Made by a program: the position numbers and the translations under genes. Below are positions 1 through 11,405 of a stretch of DNA of 64,000 bases, one piece after another. Source of the DNA: Xylogone sp. PMI_703. Lineage: Eukaryota; Ascomycota; Leotiomycetes. The stretch's first letter is position 1. The number at the start of each line of letters is the position of its first letter. The notes under the pieces are model-generated. The model made no database searches, was not told where the DNA came from, and saw only the letters and a list, made by a program, of their open reading frames with translations. The stretch is taken from contig JAJTUQ010000006.1 in assembly GCA_021399445.1 (NCBI GenBank), positions 1,240,001-1,304,000 on the forward strand, written 5' to 3'.

Positions 1-86
1 TGCCCCCACACGCCTTCTCTCATTACTTAACTAAGGCTTTGTGTCTTACTTTCTTTTTTGCTGTTTACGGCCTACTTGATCCAGCA

Positions 87-1563
87 ATGGCTCCCGTGGC
101 AATGGGTGAGACCCCGCTGGTCTCGACGACATCCCACGCGAAGACTTCCATCAATGCCTCTGTACTACACGGGCCACGCGACGTTCGATTGGTAGGTGGC
201 AATATTTCCATGGACCTGGCGTCATGTGAGTGATATAAGGTTAACCAGACGTGTGCCCAGGAACGCCGGTCGATCCAGGAACCAGCCGCAGGCGAACTTC
301 AGATTCAAGTCAAGTCGACGGGGATTTGTGGCTCGGACGTGAGCTACTACAAGAAGTTTGCTAACGGTGACTTGTGCGCGTGTGCACCACTCTCCCTGGG
401 CCATGAATCGTCTGGCGTGGTGGTGGCTATTGGACCCCAGGTCACTGGATTTGCCATTGGCGATCGAGTTGCTCTGGAGGTGGGCATTCCTTGCGGCCAA
501 TGCACCATCTGTAGGAAGGGACGATATAACCTCTGCAAGAAGATGAGATTCAGGAGTAGTGCCAAGAGTGTTCCTCACTTTCAGGGTACGCTGCAAGAGC
601 GTATAAATCATCCAGCTGTGTGGTGTCACAAGTATGTCGCTTCTCGAGTCCATACGGCTTCGATGGTAAGCCAATTTTACTAATTATAACAAAGATTACC
701 TGAAAGCATCTCATTTGATGCAGCTGCTCTACTCGAACCTTTATCCGTGGCCTTACATTCTGTCAATCGGGCGGCTCCCACTCCCGGATCATCTGCTCTA
801 GTCATTGGTGCAGGAACGGTAGGCCTACTGGTAGCAGCAGTGGCCCGCCAATCTGGATGCTCTTTTGTAACAATAATAGATATTGATGAAGGCCGAGTCA
901 ACTATGCTATCTCCAAAGGATTTGCAACCCATGGATACGTTGTCCCTAAAACACTGCAGTCCTGTTCGTCATCCGGCACTTCCACACCCAGTATAAGTGA
1001 TGGCATCATGACCCCAGTCTCTGTTTATAACGGGATAAGTGACCGATTGGACGGTGCCAAAGCTGTTGCTGCTGATGTCCTGGCTGCTGCGAAGCCAGAC
1101 ATGCCACCTATGAGTGAAGATGAAGATGAAGGAGTCGACGTAACATTTGAGTGAGTATATTTCCATATTATCCCGGCAAATAGCGACCGTTTTCCTAGTC
1201 CAATAACTAATATTTGAATTTAGATGCACTGGAAAAGAAGCCTGCATGCAGACTGCTTTGTATGCTACCAGACCAGGCGGAAAGGTGATCATGGTTGGAA
1301 TGGGAACTCCTATCCAGACCCTCCCTATATCAGCAGCACATTTGAGAGAAGTCGATATTCTCGGCATCTTCAGATACGCAAACACTTATCCTACCGGTAT
1401 TCGTATGCTAGCTCAAAAAAGCCCAATGGCTTTGCCCAGCCTTGATGATATGGTGACACATCGATTCAAGGGACTTGGGAGCGCGAGGCAAGCATTTGAG
1501 TTGGCATGCAGAACGGTCGATGATGAGGGCAAGCTGGTAATTAAAGTCGTAATTGAGGCCTAG
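87..1563 (+). CDS. Zinc-dependent polyol (sorbitol/xylitol-type) dehydrogenase
   Basis: Medium-chain NAD(P)-dependent zinc dehydrogenase, probably oxidising a polyol such as sorbitol, xylitol or L-arabinitol in the cytosol. Proposed exons are 87-191, 261-631, 695-1150 and 1224-1563, giving about 423 aa. All junctions keep frame: the first intron is 69 nt with GTAGGT, and the second splits a Lys codon. Visible motifs are GICGSD (catalytic Cys58), GHE (His83/Glu84), the structural-zinc set C113/C116/C119/C127 in CGQCTICRKGRYNLC, and a Rossmann signature VIGAGTVG. It is longer than the usual 350-380 aa of the family because of a Ser/Thr/Asp-rich insertion between the Rossmann fold and the ECTGKEA segment. 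The exact substrate cannot be read from sequence. The start at 87 gives a normal N-terminus; an in-frame ATG at 39 exists but adds an unlikely hydrophobic leader. Confidence 0.85.
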
Positions 1564-1901
1564 TACGGAGCTGGTTTCTGGAGGGAGTCCTCTACTTAGC
1601 GATCAGTATTGTGTTCATCCTTCGGTTTTCAGGTATTGGGCGTTGGAAGGAGTTGTCTTTTGTTTCTCCCGGATATATTTCAAGGTTATGACGGTTCATA
1701 TCCGCACCTTTTAGAAAATGAATAATGCTCATGATGTTCTTCGTCAAATTGCTATCAGTTGACATCTTTCGTATTCTTAAAACTTGTCATAACTGCCTAT
1801 TTAATTTAAGCAATGTCCCTCCAGCAGACTCCCTCTTTACGCCAATACCCATGCGATCCTATGCCCAGTTCGCCCCCAGCACGCGCTCCAAACACTCTAC
1901 T
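1564..1901. other. Convergent intergenic region
   Basis: Space between the 3' ends of the dehydrogenase and the CSN6 gene. I see no coding signal or RNA gene; it should hold both 3' UTRs. Confidence 0.6.
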
Positions 1902-3164
1902 CTATGCCATGAGATCACCGACCGAAGGAAGCCGTTCATCGCCTGGTGCATCCCACATAGCTCCTCGTGGAATGGGATTCTCCCGCCTAGATTGTTTTCC
2001 ATGCTGGATAACTTGGAACTTCTTTCCTACCATCGTTACCTCATGGATGCTCTCAGTAACAGTACTTAGCAGCGAAACTAATGCAACGTCGTTCTGTTCT
2101 GATACAAGTTCCTGGTCGAAGCCTTTACTATTTGGTGGGATGATTAGACTTAATCGGCTGAGGAGCGCTTGTATCGATCGTAGCATTGAGTGATTTACGG
2201 GAGGGCTCTTATTGGCATCATCTGTTTCCGGGGTCTGTTGTGGTACGCTCTGGAGATACGCTGCGATCAAATCGATCCTTGCTTTAAGCATCTTGATTGC
2301 ATTTGCTTTGGATTGTAATGAGGCTATTAGCTCCTCGACTTCCGGCTCTAGGATATTCGAATCGTCGGCTTTGGTGTCCTTTCCTTCTCCTTGTTTTCCC
2401 TTTGCGGATGCCTCATCTGGTTTTGACTTGATGGCTTCGATTGCGGTAGCATTTCCGCCTCCTCTGGCCACAAAATCCATGCCTATCATTTCAGCTTCTC
2501 CAGTCTCGATTGTATATGATAATTCCCTAAACCTTAGCCCTCCTTTCGGTTCTTCAGTGTTCATAACCTTATCTTCCCCGCTTTCTTTTGCCGTTTCCTC
2601 GGCCTCATAGTTACTGTCGTAAATTGTAATTGGAAGCTTGCCGCCAGATGAACCATCGAGGACTTCTGATGGATGGAAGCCTAACAGTACGGCATTCTCA
2701 TTGTATTTCTCCAGTATTTGTAAATGAATGGGAAGATGGACGGGCTGTGGTCCAGAGGTTGGAATTATAGTATACCAGCCGACAAGATCGAGAGGAGGTG
2801 CTTTATGTACATCCTTCACTGGGAAGTAGAATGTGAGTTAGTAAAGAGTTCAGATCACATAGCGGGGTAACATATAGAGTCACTAACTCTGCTTGAGCCT
2901 CTCTTCGAACCAGTCTTGGTGCAAAACAATGCCATCCGGAGCCTTGCCTTCTAAAAGGCATTCAAATGCATGTTCGATGGTTATCCCTCGGCTTGTTTGT
3001 TGTCCTAGCAAAGCTCCTACCACAGGTCCCTCCTGTTGCCGCAGCGAGTGTCTCGTGATATAATCGGATATTGAGAGAAGGACGAGAGGATGCAAAGCTA
3101 CATGGAGATCGGAGTCTGAGGAGATATGCGTCGAAAGCAGCGAGCTTTGCTTATCGACCTCCAT
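1902..3164 (-). CDS. csn6: COP9 signalosome subunit 6 (MPN-minus protein)
   Basis: Subunit 6 of the COP9 signalosome, which removes Nedd8 from cullin-RING ubiquitin ligases in the nucleus. Two exons on the minus strand: 3164-2888 and 2818-1902. The intron has donor GTTAGT and an acceptor CAG, the split codon reads Met, and the protein is about 397 aa. The N-terminal MPN domain runs from the LHVALHPLVLLSISDY segment to about residue 150 and includes QEGPVVGALLGQQ. The metalloprotease E-HxH-D motif is missing, as expected for CSN6 rather than CSN5. The C-terminal half is helical and contains the SLQSKANAIKMLKARI segment typical of the family, with an acidic Glu/Lys-rich linker before it. It is divergent from the Rab gene at 3929. 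Confidence 0.85.
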
Positions 3165-3928
3165 GGTAGTATCCAGTAGCCCTGGGATCTCGCAGGGTAC
3201 TTGTGAGTTGGATAATCAGAGTTTCTTTGGGCCTGGGTGGTGGAAGTGGGTAGGAAGCTTTATCGATTGCGATTTGCCAAGCTGCTGCCTAGCGTACGCC
3301 GTAGCGGACAGGTATGGTGGCTTTAGGAACGGGTTCCGCATAAGGTTCCTGCCAGGCACAGCATAAAGCAGGCGGATACTGTGTACCTGGAAGGTAATAC
3401 AAAAAGGGACAAATTGGTTCCTTGTAGTAGCTCTAATTGAAACTGCAGCGTCTCGAGTTGATATCCCCTTTGACTTCTCGGATTTTAATAAAGAATAGCC
3501 TCTTGTTGTGCCCTCTGCTTTGTAGGCTCCATTCGTTACAGGAAGGTAAGAGCTGCGCGTACAGGTACGGTGCTTGTCCAGACAGGCAAGGTAGTCAAAG
3601 CCCCCCGAATCAGCGTGAGCCGCGCAAAGACTCCCGCGTCATTACTTGTTGAGATTTCCAACTGCATCTCGTTTTGAGCGGACCAGAGATCCCTCTTGTA
3701 GATCTCCCCGAAAGAAATTCTCCAGATCACAAGGCGTACAGGTGCTATCGCCGCCAGTGCTCCAGCATAGCTCTGGCTTAATCTCGTCAATCAAGCCACA
3801 TTACACCAGGTCTCTCGTTTCCATCTACTTGCCTGCACCCCAGATCCAAACCAACGGGAACCTAGACCTCAGGACCGCCGCCCACGTAGGGATTCTCTTT
3901 CTCGAACTGCATAGCGCTCTCTTCAGCC
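3165..3928. promoter_or_regulatory. Divergent promoter region of csn6 and the Rab gene
   Basis: About 760 bp between two divergent starts. Small reading frames here have no recognisable content. It must hold both promoters; I cannot point to a convincing TATA box or factor site. Confidence 0.5.
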
Positions 3929-4669
3929 ATGGCAGGGACGCAGCAGCGGAACTATGATTTCCTGGTAGGGAACCGTATTCATTCCTCAAGGGGGCGGTAG
4001 ACCGGTTGGCTAACGAAATTACTGAATAGATCAAACTCCTCCTAATCGGTGACTCTGGCGTAGGAAAATCATGCTGCTTGCTTCGGTTTAGTGAGGATTC
4101 CTTCACTCCATCCTTCATCACCACTATCGGTATCGACTTCAAGATCAGGACGATTGAGTTGGATGGCAAGAGGGTGAAATTGCAGATATGGGATACCGCT
4201 GGACAGGAGCGATTCAGGACAATCACCACTGCGTACTACAGAGGTGCCATGGGAATTCTACTAGTCTATGATGTTACGGATCAACGCTCCTTTGATAGTA
4301 CGTGAACCCGGCTAAAAATGTTACGCGTTCCTTTCTAACTTCCCGCTAGATATCCGAACCTGGTTCTCGAATGTCGAACAGCACGCTACCGAAGGTGTAA
4401 ACAAAATTCTCATCGGCAACAAGTGCGATTGGGAGGAGAAGCGTGTGGTCTCTACGGAGCAGGGCCAAAAGCTAGCAGATGAGCTTGGAATTCCATTCCT
4501 TGAGGTTTCCGCGAAGAGCAACATCAACGTCGAGAAGGCTTTCTACAGTTTGGCTGCAGATATCAAGAAAAGGATTATCGATACGGCGAAACCCGATGCT
4601 CAAGCTTCCCAAGGAGTTGATGTCGGTGGACAAGGCAGTGGCCAAGGTTTAAGCGGCAAGTGCTGTTAG
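3929..4669 (+). CDS. sec4: Rab GTPase of the Sec4/Rab8 class
   Basis: Small GTPase that directs secretory vesicles to sites of polarised growth at the plasma membrane. Exons are 3929-3964, 4030-4297 and 4350-4669, for 207 aa, the usual length. The first exon encodes only 12 residues. Visible motifs: P-loop GDSGVGKS (residues 19-26), effector [16 protein letters not shown], guanine-binding GNKCD and SAK, and the C-terminal double-cysteine GKCC for geranylgeranylation. The switch and RabF regions ([27 protein letters not shown]) are closest to Sec4/SrgA rather than Ypt1. Nothing is missing. Confidence 0.93.
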
Positions 4670-4852
4670 ATAATGCGGGCGTGCTTTCATTGTACTTCAT
4701 TCAAGTTCTGGACGGTGTTTGGTCATACATGGTTATAAATCACTGAATTTCGGCGTGCCTTTTTCATGTCTCATTACTGAATTTAGTGATCACGCTTGAG
4801 TCCTTACATATTTCACTGTGAAGAGCTGAATTTGAGTTTATTCTATATATCA

Positions 4853-6133
4853 TTACCATAAAATTTCGGCATTTATAATTGGAGGCGGTTCATCTTTTTC
4901 GTTTCGCTCTTCTGGGATAGGGAATGGCCGACGATGCCACTCCCTGACGAACCGTCTGGCCTCCTGCCCATCTTTAAAGGATATCACATACTTCCAACGG
5001 GTCTGGAATCCAATTCTCCGACCACTACTGTCTATATCTGCCATTTCATCATAGAGTGGGTGCTCGTCGCTCTGACTAACATCAATTCTTCTTATTCCCG
5101 CTGTATCTCGCCCGGTAAGCTTCCATGGTAAATTTCGTTGTCTTCCATCAGCGGTGATCGCATCGGATATATCGCTGGGTAGGAGATTGCCTTTATCAGT
5201 TGAAAATAACACCATATGCTCCGACTCGTTATGTTGTGCTTCAAGTTCTGCAGGTCCACCATATTTGACCATCCTATTTATAGCGGGTCGGAAGGGAGGG
5301 AATAGCATCCTAAGTGAAGGTTCCTTCTCAGATGCAGGGATGAGGGTGAATCCTCGCAATAGAGAGTGTAGATCCCTCCCATCTTTCATATATCCTGGAG
5401 GCGGAGGCAGGGGTGATGCCATTGATCTTCTGGTATACTGCCTAGCTAAATGGTGTAATTGCAACATCTGGCCAAGGTACGCTCGCGCAGCTGCATCGCT
5501 AGAGAAGAGGATAAAGTAGTGGCCCAGAGGTTCTAGTGTGGTTTTATCGCGACCGGGGATGACTGCAAATACGATAAGCAGTTGTTAGGGTCAAAGTTCA
5601 TCCATACACATACCTTTAATGATTCCGCTTGTCCAACCTTCCAAATGCTCTCCCTTTGGACTGAGCCGGAAAAAATCGCTTTCCTCAAGGGATTTACCAG
5701 CGCAATTGAGCACCAGAACACTGGCCTTGCGCCGTATTTCCTCAAGTTCCTTGCCCCGTTTCTTTGGATTGGTAGTCTGGTTGAGCTGGGAAGTCCATGA
5801 GCGGGATGAAGGTACGGAATGGAGCCAGACCTTCTCGCTGTGTGTTGAGATGCGGCTTTCAAGACTGGATTGGTTGTCCTTTGCCCATTCGAAGGGAGGA
5901 AGCCTCTCCCAACTACGATCTGTTGCGGTAGCTGGTTTCGGAACAGGTCCTCTCTCCTCTGGAAAGAGTTCATCATACAGGGACGACGAAGCTTCTTTCT
6001 CACTCGGAGCTGTGCGTCGCGGCCTGTTTGTAGTACTAGATTTATATGCTCGTTGAATTACCCTGCATAATTGACGTGTGCTCCGGGACGGGAGAAGAAA
6101 CTGCGGAGGCAGAATACCAGCTGGTGATACCAT
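4853..6133 (-). CDS. Conserved-looking mitochondrial-type protein, possible RRM-like fold
   Basis: I do not recognise this protein. Two minus-strand exons, 6133-5614 and 5562-4853, joined by an intron with perfect GTATGT and TTGCAG ends, give 409 aa. The N-terminus (MVSPAGILPPQFLLPSRSTRQL) is rich in Arg/Ser with no acidic residue for about 30 residues, so it looks like a mitochondrial targeting peptide. The middle, from SVLVLNCAG to the segment HYFILFSSDAAARAYL across the splice junction, has the spacing of a beta-alpha-beta RNA-recognition-like fold with an RNP1-like strand; this is inference. The C-terminal half is hydrophilic and ends in DEPPPIINAEILW. It shares a 206-bp divergent promoter with the AAA ATPase gene. 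Confidence 0.7.
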
Positions 6134-6339
6134 GAGTGGCGTACTGTGTCCAAACTTTTTTATGGGGAGTTGAGCTCAAGCGGAATCTTGATTATTTTGT
6201 GTCCACGAAGTCGCGGTTTAGCTCCGCTCCAACAACCCCTGTTCGGCTAGGCTGTGGACAAGGCTGCGGGCGAGGTTGTGATTTTTTCTTTGGCGGCACA
6301 AAAACAATTTACAAAGTTGATTCAAGACCCGCTGGCAAA

Positions 6340-8709
6340 ATGGCAGCCTCTTCAGAGGCCCAAAAATTCTTGGAGGTCAAGATACGCCCATACGCAAGCC
6401 AAAATAATCAGGATAGACCTGATCAAAAAGGTGTAGCTCGAGTTCATATGTGCAGGGATATTTTGCTTGACCTTCGACTTGACCCTGGACAGCCATGTTA
6501 TCTCTGGAAGACCGACCAGGATCCAAGTAAACGAAGAGAAGCTATAGCATGGCTGACCTCGGAGAAGGCTTTGAGCAAAAAGGTTATCCAGATATCAAAA
6601 TCCTTTCAAGAAGCTTGTGGATTTAAATTGGGAGATGACCTGTATATCAGCTCTGCCGGAAGTATAAAGCCAGCAGAAAACGTGGTTCTAAGAGATATAT
6701 CTATTCAAGAACCTGAAAAACTACCGGAACTAGCAGCCCAAGACCGCGTTCATTGGGAATGGTATCTCAGAGAAGCTCTAGGTAGGCCTAATATCTCCAT
6801 CTAATAATAACTGGAAGATGTAGTAAAGAGTTTTACTACATTTTGTCTTCCAAATATTGGATCTGTTTCTATATATTTCTCTGTACGTTGTTTTGGTGTC
6901 TGATCAGCAGATAGCTGATGGGCTCTAGGCCGTGCCGAAATTATTTTCCCTGGGATGACGTTTAAAAATATTTCATTGCGAGGACCAAAGAGGACATTCG
7001 TTGTTGATGCTGTCAATGGCGAATTATCCAGCTTAGCAAACTTTAACGAGTCCAGCAATGTTACTATTATAGCACAAGATGAGTCAAGTCAGGTTGATAA
7101 CTTGAATCATTCCACCGCCCATCTACAAGTGACAAACCTTGCGGGAATTGACCAGTCTCTCAAGAAGCTCAACAGATTTCTGAGCAACTTCAACCGCGAG
7201 TTTAAGTATACATGGGCCCAGAGGTCTTGCGCTGTTCTTCTCCATGGAGGCCACGGTACTGGGAAGACATTGATTTTAAACAAGCTAGCTGAGTCTGCAT
7301 GGGGCAAGGTTTACAGAATTGATCACGAAACCAAGCCAACAGCTATTCGCTCAATATTCAAAGATGCTAAACTAAACCAGCCAAGTATCATTATTATGGA
7401 CGATTTCGAGGACATCGTCAGTAAAGAAGACGCAGAATCGCATACTATTACAAAGGTACTTGGCGAAGAGCTAGATCGACTCGTTGATGGGGTTCGTTCA
7501 AATGCACTACCACGTATTCTGGTTGCTGCTGCCACCTTAAATCCCTCAAATATACCATTATCATTGAAGAAAAGGTGCAGGTTTCGCACCGAAATACCTT
7601 TACCTATACCCGATGCAAATGCACGGAAACAAATCCTAAAATCACTCTCGCCTCCACTTCCCGACGAATTGAGAGAAGAAATACTGGACAGGCTTGGTGA
7701 TCGAACTCACGCATATACCCCTGAAGATCTTGTATCGCTGTTAGACGCAGCTTGCGAAATAGCAGAAGAGAGATTTGACAATACCGAGGAGTCTAGCCTT
7801 GACAATGCACTCTTTTTAAATCAAGATGATATCGAACAAGCTCTCATGATGGTAAGGCCTACAGCTATGCATGATGTCACTCTACAGCCACCACAAGTTC
7901 GCTGGAACCAGATCGGAGGGCAGGAAAGCGTGAAGAAAGCACTCCGACGGGCTGTTGAGACACCTCTCCTTCACCCAGAGAGGATGAGACGCCTAGGCGC
8001 AGCGCCCAAGAAGGGCCTTCTTCTCTATGGTCCACCAGGTTGTTCCAAGACTCTAAGTGCGCAAGCCATGGCTACAGAAATAGGCTTCAATTTCTTTGCT
8101 GTCAAGGGGGCTGAACTCTTGAATATGTACGTCGGAGAATCTGAGCGCGCTGTCAGGGAGGTTTTTGCAAGGGCAAGAGCAGCAAGTCCCAGTATAATTT
8201 TCTTTGATGAAATTGAATCTATAGGTGGTAAGAGAGAAGGAAGTCGAAACAATGGAGTCAATGTTCTCACGACTCTGCTCAATGAGATGGACGGTATCGA
8301 AACCTTAAAAGGAGTTACGGTTTTAGCTGCAACAAACCAACCACAAGCGCTCGATTTAGCATTATTACGTCCCGGTCGGTTTGATAAGCTATTATACGTA
8401 GCTCCTCCAGATCTTACCGGAAGAGAAGAAATACTTCGTGTACGGCAAAGAACAATGGACTTTGCTGATGATGTTGATATTAAAGAATTAGCACGCTTAA
8501 CGGATGGATATTCTGGCGCAGAGTTGGTTGGGATATGCCAAACGGCTTGTGATGAGGTCATTGAGAAATGTGAACTTACTGGAGAGGAGTTACAGATACA
8601 CATGGATGACTTCTTAGGGGCTATATCATCAGTTAAGAAACAGATTACTCCCGAACTTATTGCTGGTTACGAGAGATGGGCTGCTGGTGTTAAGGGAAGT
8701 GCAGGATAG
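6340..8709 (+). CDS. afg2: Afg2/Drg1-like tandem AAA ATPase
   Basis: Type II AAA ATPase resembling Afg2/Drg1, which in yeast strips Rlp24 from cytoplasmic pre-60S ribosomes. Exons 6340-6781 and 6929-8709 give 740 aa. The 147-nt intron is required because the upstream frame stops at 6804; the acceptor CTAG at 6925-6928 restores frame into the IIFPGM segment. The N-terminal domain (RPYASQ, GVARVHMCRD, GQPCYLW) fits Afg2. D1 has a P-loop GGHGTGKT (about residues 254-261). D2 has the Afg2-typical GPPGCSKT (about 515-522), pore-loop MYVGESE, Walker B FFDE (about 572-575) and LRPGRFD. D1 is clearly degenerate (see findings). The start at 6340 has a good context; an in-frame ATG at 6136 lies inside the divergent promoter. 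Confidence 0.78.
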
Positions 8710-8791
8710 AAGATACCAGAATTTCAATTAAGCATTTTATTCTTCTAGAGAGATATATACCGGTGCTGAATTTACATGTATGGTTATATAC

Positions 8792-10853
8792 CTATCGGAA
8801 CCATTTCGAATATCCCCATCTGATTCGTTCCAATACCCTTAACTGAGTAGGGATACCGGTAGTGATATTACACAGGTCCCCAACGTCTTCCAAAAACTCC
8901 CGCTCGATCTCTCCTGGGAAGAGTATATGTGCACGCTCTCTGAGAACTTGCACTTCACACAGCAGTAGACCGTGGTCTTTATAAGACAAGATATTGTTCT
9001 CAGAGGGAGGAGCAAGAGTAAGGATTCGATCAATGTTACGGAGTACTCGGATAGTTTGTCCAACTTTCCGGCCGTGTCTGATTCCTCTTCTGTTACCAAA
9101 TATTCCTGCAAGATATCGGAACACAGCAGCGCAAACTAGAATACCGGGGGTTAGACCAATAAATCCAAATACTAGCTCTTGGCTCTTCAGTAGAGCATCT
9201 ATTCCACTAATCGCGACTTCAACGTCAACTTTTGTTTTCTGAACCTGGATGAGCAACGTCCGAACGAGGTCGCCACGAATAGCACCGACAAACGGCGATC
9301 GAAGATCCTTCTCGTATGCTCGAAGGACAGGTGTCAGATCCCCTTCTTTTACCTTATTTCGGATTTCAGATAAATCTGCCTCGCTAAGTGAACCATTTCC
9401 AAGGTCGGCAAACTGCGGTTTATCAAGAGCAAAGTCAACAACCATTCGCTCGAGGCTTTCTCTGTCTCCCTTCAGGCTTTCTCTGCTCATTATAGCGACT
9501 TCACTGTCTTTGTCGTGCCTTATCGTACCTATAATCTTCCTGACTGGATCATAAACCCAGTTGGCCCAGAAGTCACGGACGGTTTGTCCAAATTCATGTA
9601 TCCAGGTAATGATATTCTCCCTTCTATTGAGTAAAATCCTCAATATAGTTGTAGATGATAAAATAAGGGCTGTAGCGGGTAACCAGTATCTAATAATTCT
9701 AGATGGTTGACCGTATTCTGAAGCAATCTGATTGGAGCTCTTAATGTGTTTTGGGATTTGAACCTGAAGTATATGCTGGAGCCTTCGTGAAAGTTTTGCC
9801 GGGCGACCGATAGGAAATCCTTCTAGCTGGGAAGGCGAGACTTCGGGGTCTTGTTCAACGCTTGCAAAGACAGTATCTTCAAATTCCGAGACTCCAGTTT
9901 CCATAGTAGTGACATTGTTGAGAACGGTATCCATCAGAGCAACACTTTTCTCCACAACCCCTTTCCACTCGTGAAGGTCCCGCTCGTCAACTTTTACCAG
10001 ACCATTACTATCCTCCTCAACATCAAAACTCAAGGCCTCACCCATGAGCACTCCAATTCCGCATGCACTCATCTCTCGTAAGTGCTTCAGCCGAACTTGT
10101 TTTCTCCTCGCCTCTGTACGAGACTCCGCAATCGGGGACAACACGCGACGTTGGATATGTGCAACAGATCTCTCTCTGATGCTATCACGTACTAGGTTAT
10201 AGAATTGTTTCCATTGTGTGGTTAGCCCGGTTCCTATCTCTTGGGCGGATATCACACCGCGTCGAGACTCTCGCAGGCGACTTAGCCGGGATTTTGCATC
10301 TTGTAGGACATCTTTTGCTGATGCCCAGAATTTCAAAGGGGAGGTCTGGATTGCATAGATCCCCGAATATGTATATGAGCCTAAGACTTCATCCCAGTAC
10401 CAGATGTCATGGCTCAATGGTATGGTTTGTTCAAGTAATGCATTCAGGAGCACACCATAAGTTTGTACAGTAGCTTTGCTCACGAGAAGCCATTCCAGTT
10501 CTTTTTCATAAGCTTTGGTAGTCTCATCGAATGCCGCAAACTCGTCTTCTACTTCTTTTTCGGTGCTGATTAGATTCGCTTGTTCTAGTAATGTTGAGAT
10601 TCGGGATGAAGACAACAGTGCATGAGAAGTAGATGTAGTCGAAAGGGCCTTCACGAGCCTCTGCAGATCTGCAATCCGCGAAGATGAGGCAACCTCCTGG
10701 CTCTGCTGAGCTAAGAGACTCTCTTTTGTCGCGGGAGATCTCAAGTGAACATGATCAAGCTGGCTGTCAAGACGCCGCACCTGACTTGGGGGAAGTTAGC
10801 CAAATGGAGGAAAGCACACGCTCAGAAATAACCTACTCTGCAACAATCGACAT
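8792..10853 (-). CDS. nca2: Nuclear control of ATPase protein 2 (NCA2) homologue
   Basis: Mitochondrial outer-membrane-type protein; in yeast NCA2 affects expression of the mitochondrial ATP6/ATP8 transcripts. Two exons: 10853-10837 (17 nt) and 10784-8792. The first exon encodes only MSIVA plus two bases; donor GTAGGT, branch-like GGCTAAC and acceptor CCAAG join it to the long exon, for 669 aa. Without it the long frame has no ATG near its start. There is a hydrophobic segment YWLPATALILSSTTILRILL near the middle, followed by the conserved block WVYDPVRKI, and a second one near the C-terminus (FGFIGLTPGILVCAAVF). The flanking segments are long and helical. It converges on afg2, with 82 bp between the two stop codons. 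Confidence 0.85.
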
Positions 10854-11405
10854 TTTGGGCCTGTAATTGGAGTGGTATCAGGCGTAAGATCAGTGGCTCG
10901 TGCCCCTCAAATTGTAGATTTTATTGTCACAGGCATTATATGTCACCTTTGGTGGGGCAGAGCTGTGCCCTAACAACTCCAGATTGTGAGTTATATGAGG
11001 AAAGAAGAGTTCTCTTGCTGGATTATAAAATCTGCATTTGTTTATGTAGTAAGGAGCTGTATTTAACTCGGGTTGATTTATTTTGAATGTACAATTGCGG
11101 TTAGTTTACATGTACCATACTGTGTAAGCTTGTTGGTGTCCCACCAAAGAAAACAAGGAAATGATGTCAGGCCACACGGACCACCACAGAAACTCTGGGA
11201 ACAGAAGGTTTGGCTTGGCATGCCTATTCCTAGGACAGCAATGCACTCGCACTGTTCGACACAATTCTGCTCGTGGTTTTCCCCTACCAAGGCATAAACA
11301 AGCGCAAAACATCGAGTTTTGTCTTGATAAACTTATAACAGACAACAGCTTTCTTTTCTCTCTTTCCCTTTCTTCAGAAGCACACAATCAGAGAATCGAG
11401 CAGCC
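10854..11405. promoter_or_regulatory. Divergent promoter region of nca2 and the EPT1-like gene
   Basis: About 550 bp between divergent starts. The last 60 bp before 11405 are C/T-rich (a TTTCTTTTCTCTCTTTCCC stretch), a common feature upstream of fungal starts. Overlapping small frames on both strands look like chance. Confidence 0.5.

Noticed and set aside
222..674. 150-codon minus-strand frame
   Set aside because: Antisense shadow of the dehydrogenase exons, whose zinc motifs are on the plus strand.
632..723. Intron with donor GTAAGC at 666 and acceptor at 723
   Set aside because: It breaks frame and removes LPESISFDAA; the GTATGT donor at 632 with acceptor at 694 keeps it.
6136..6339. N-terminal extension of the Afg2-like frame
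   Set aside because: It would cover the divergent promoter and has no family-like sequence; the ATG at 6340 is preferred.
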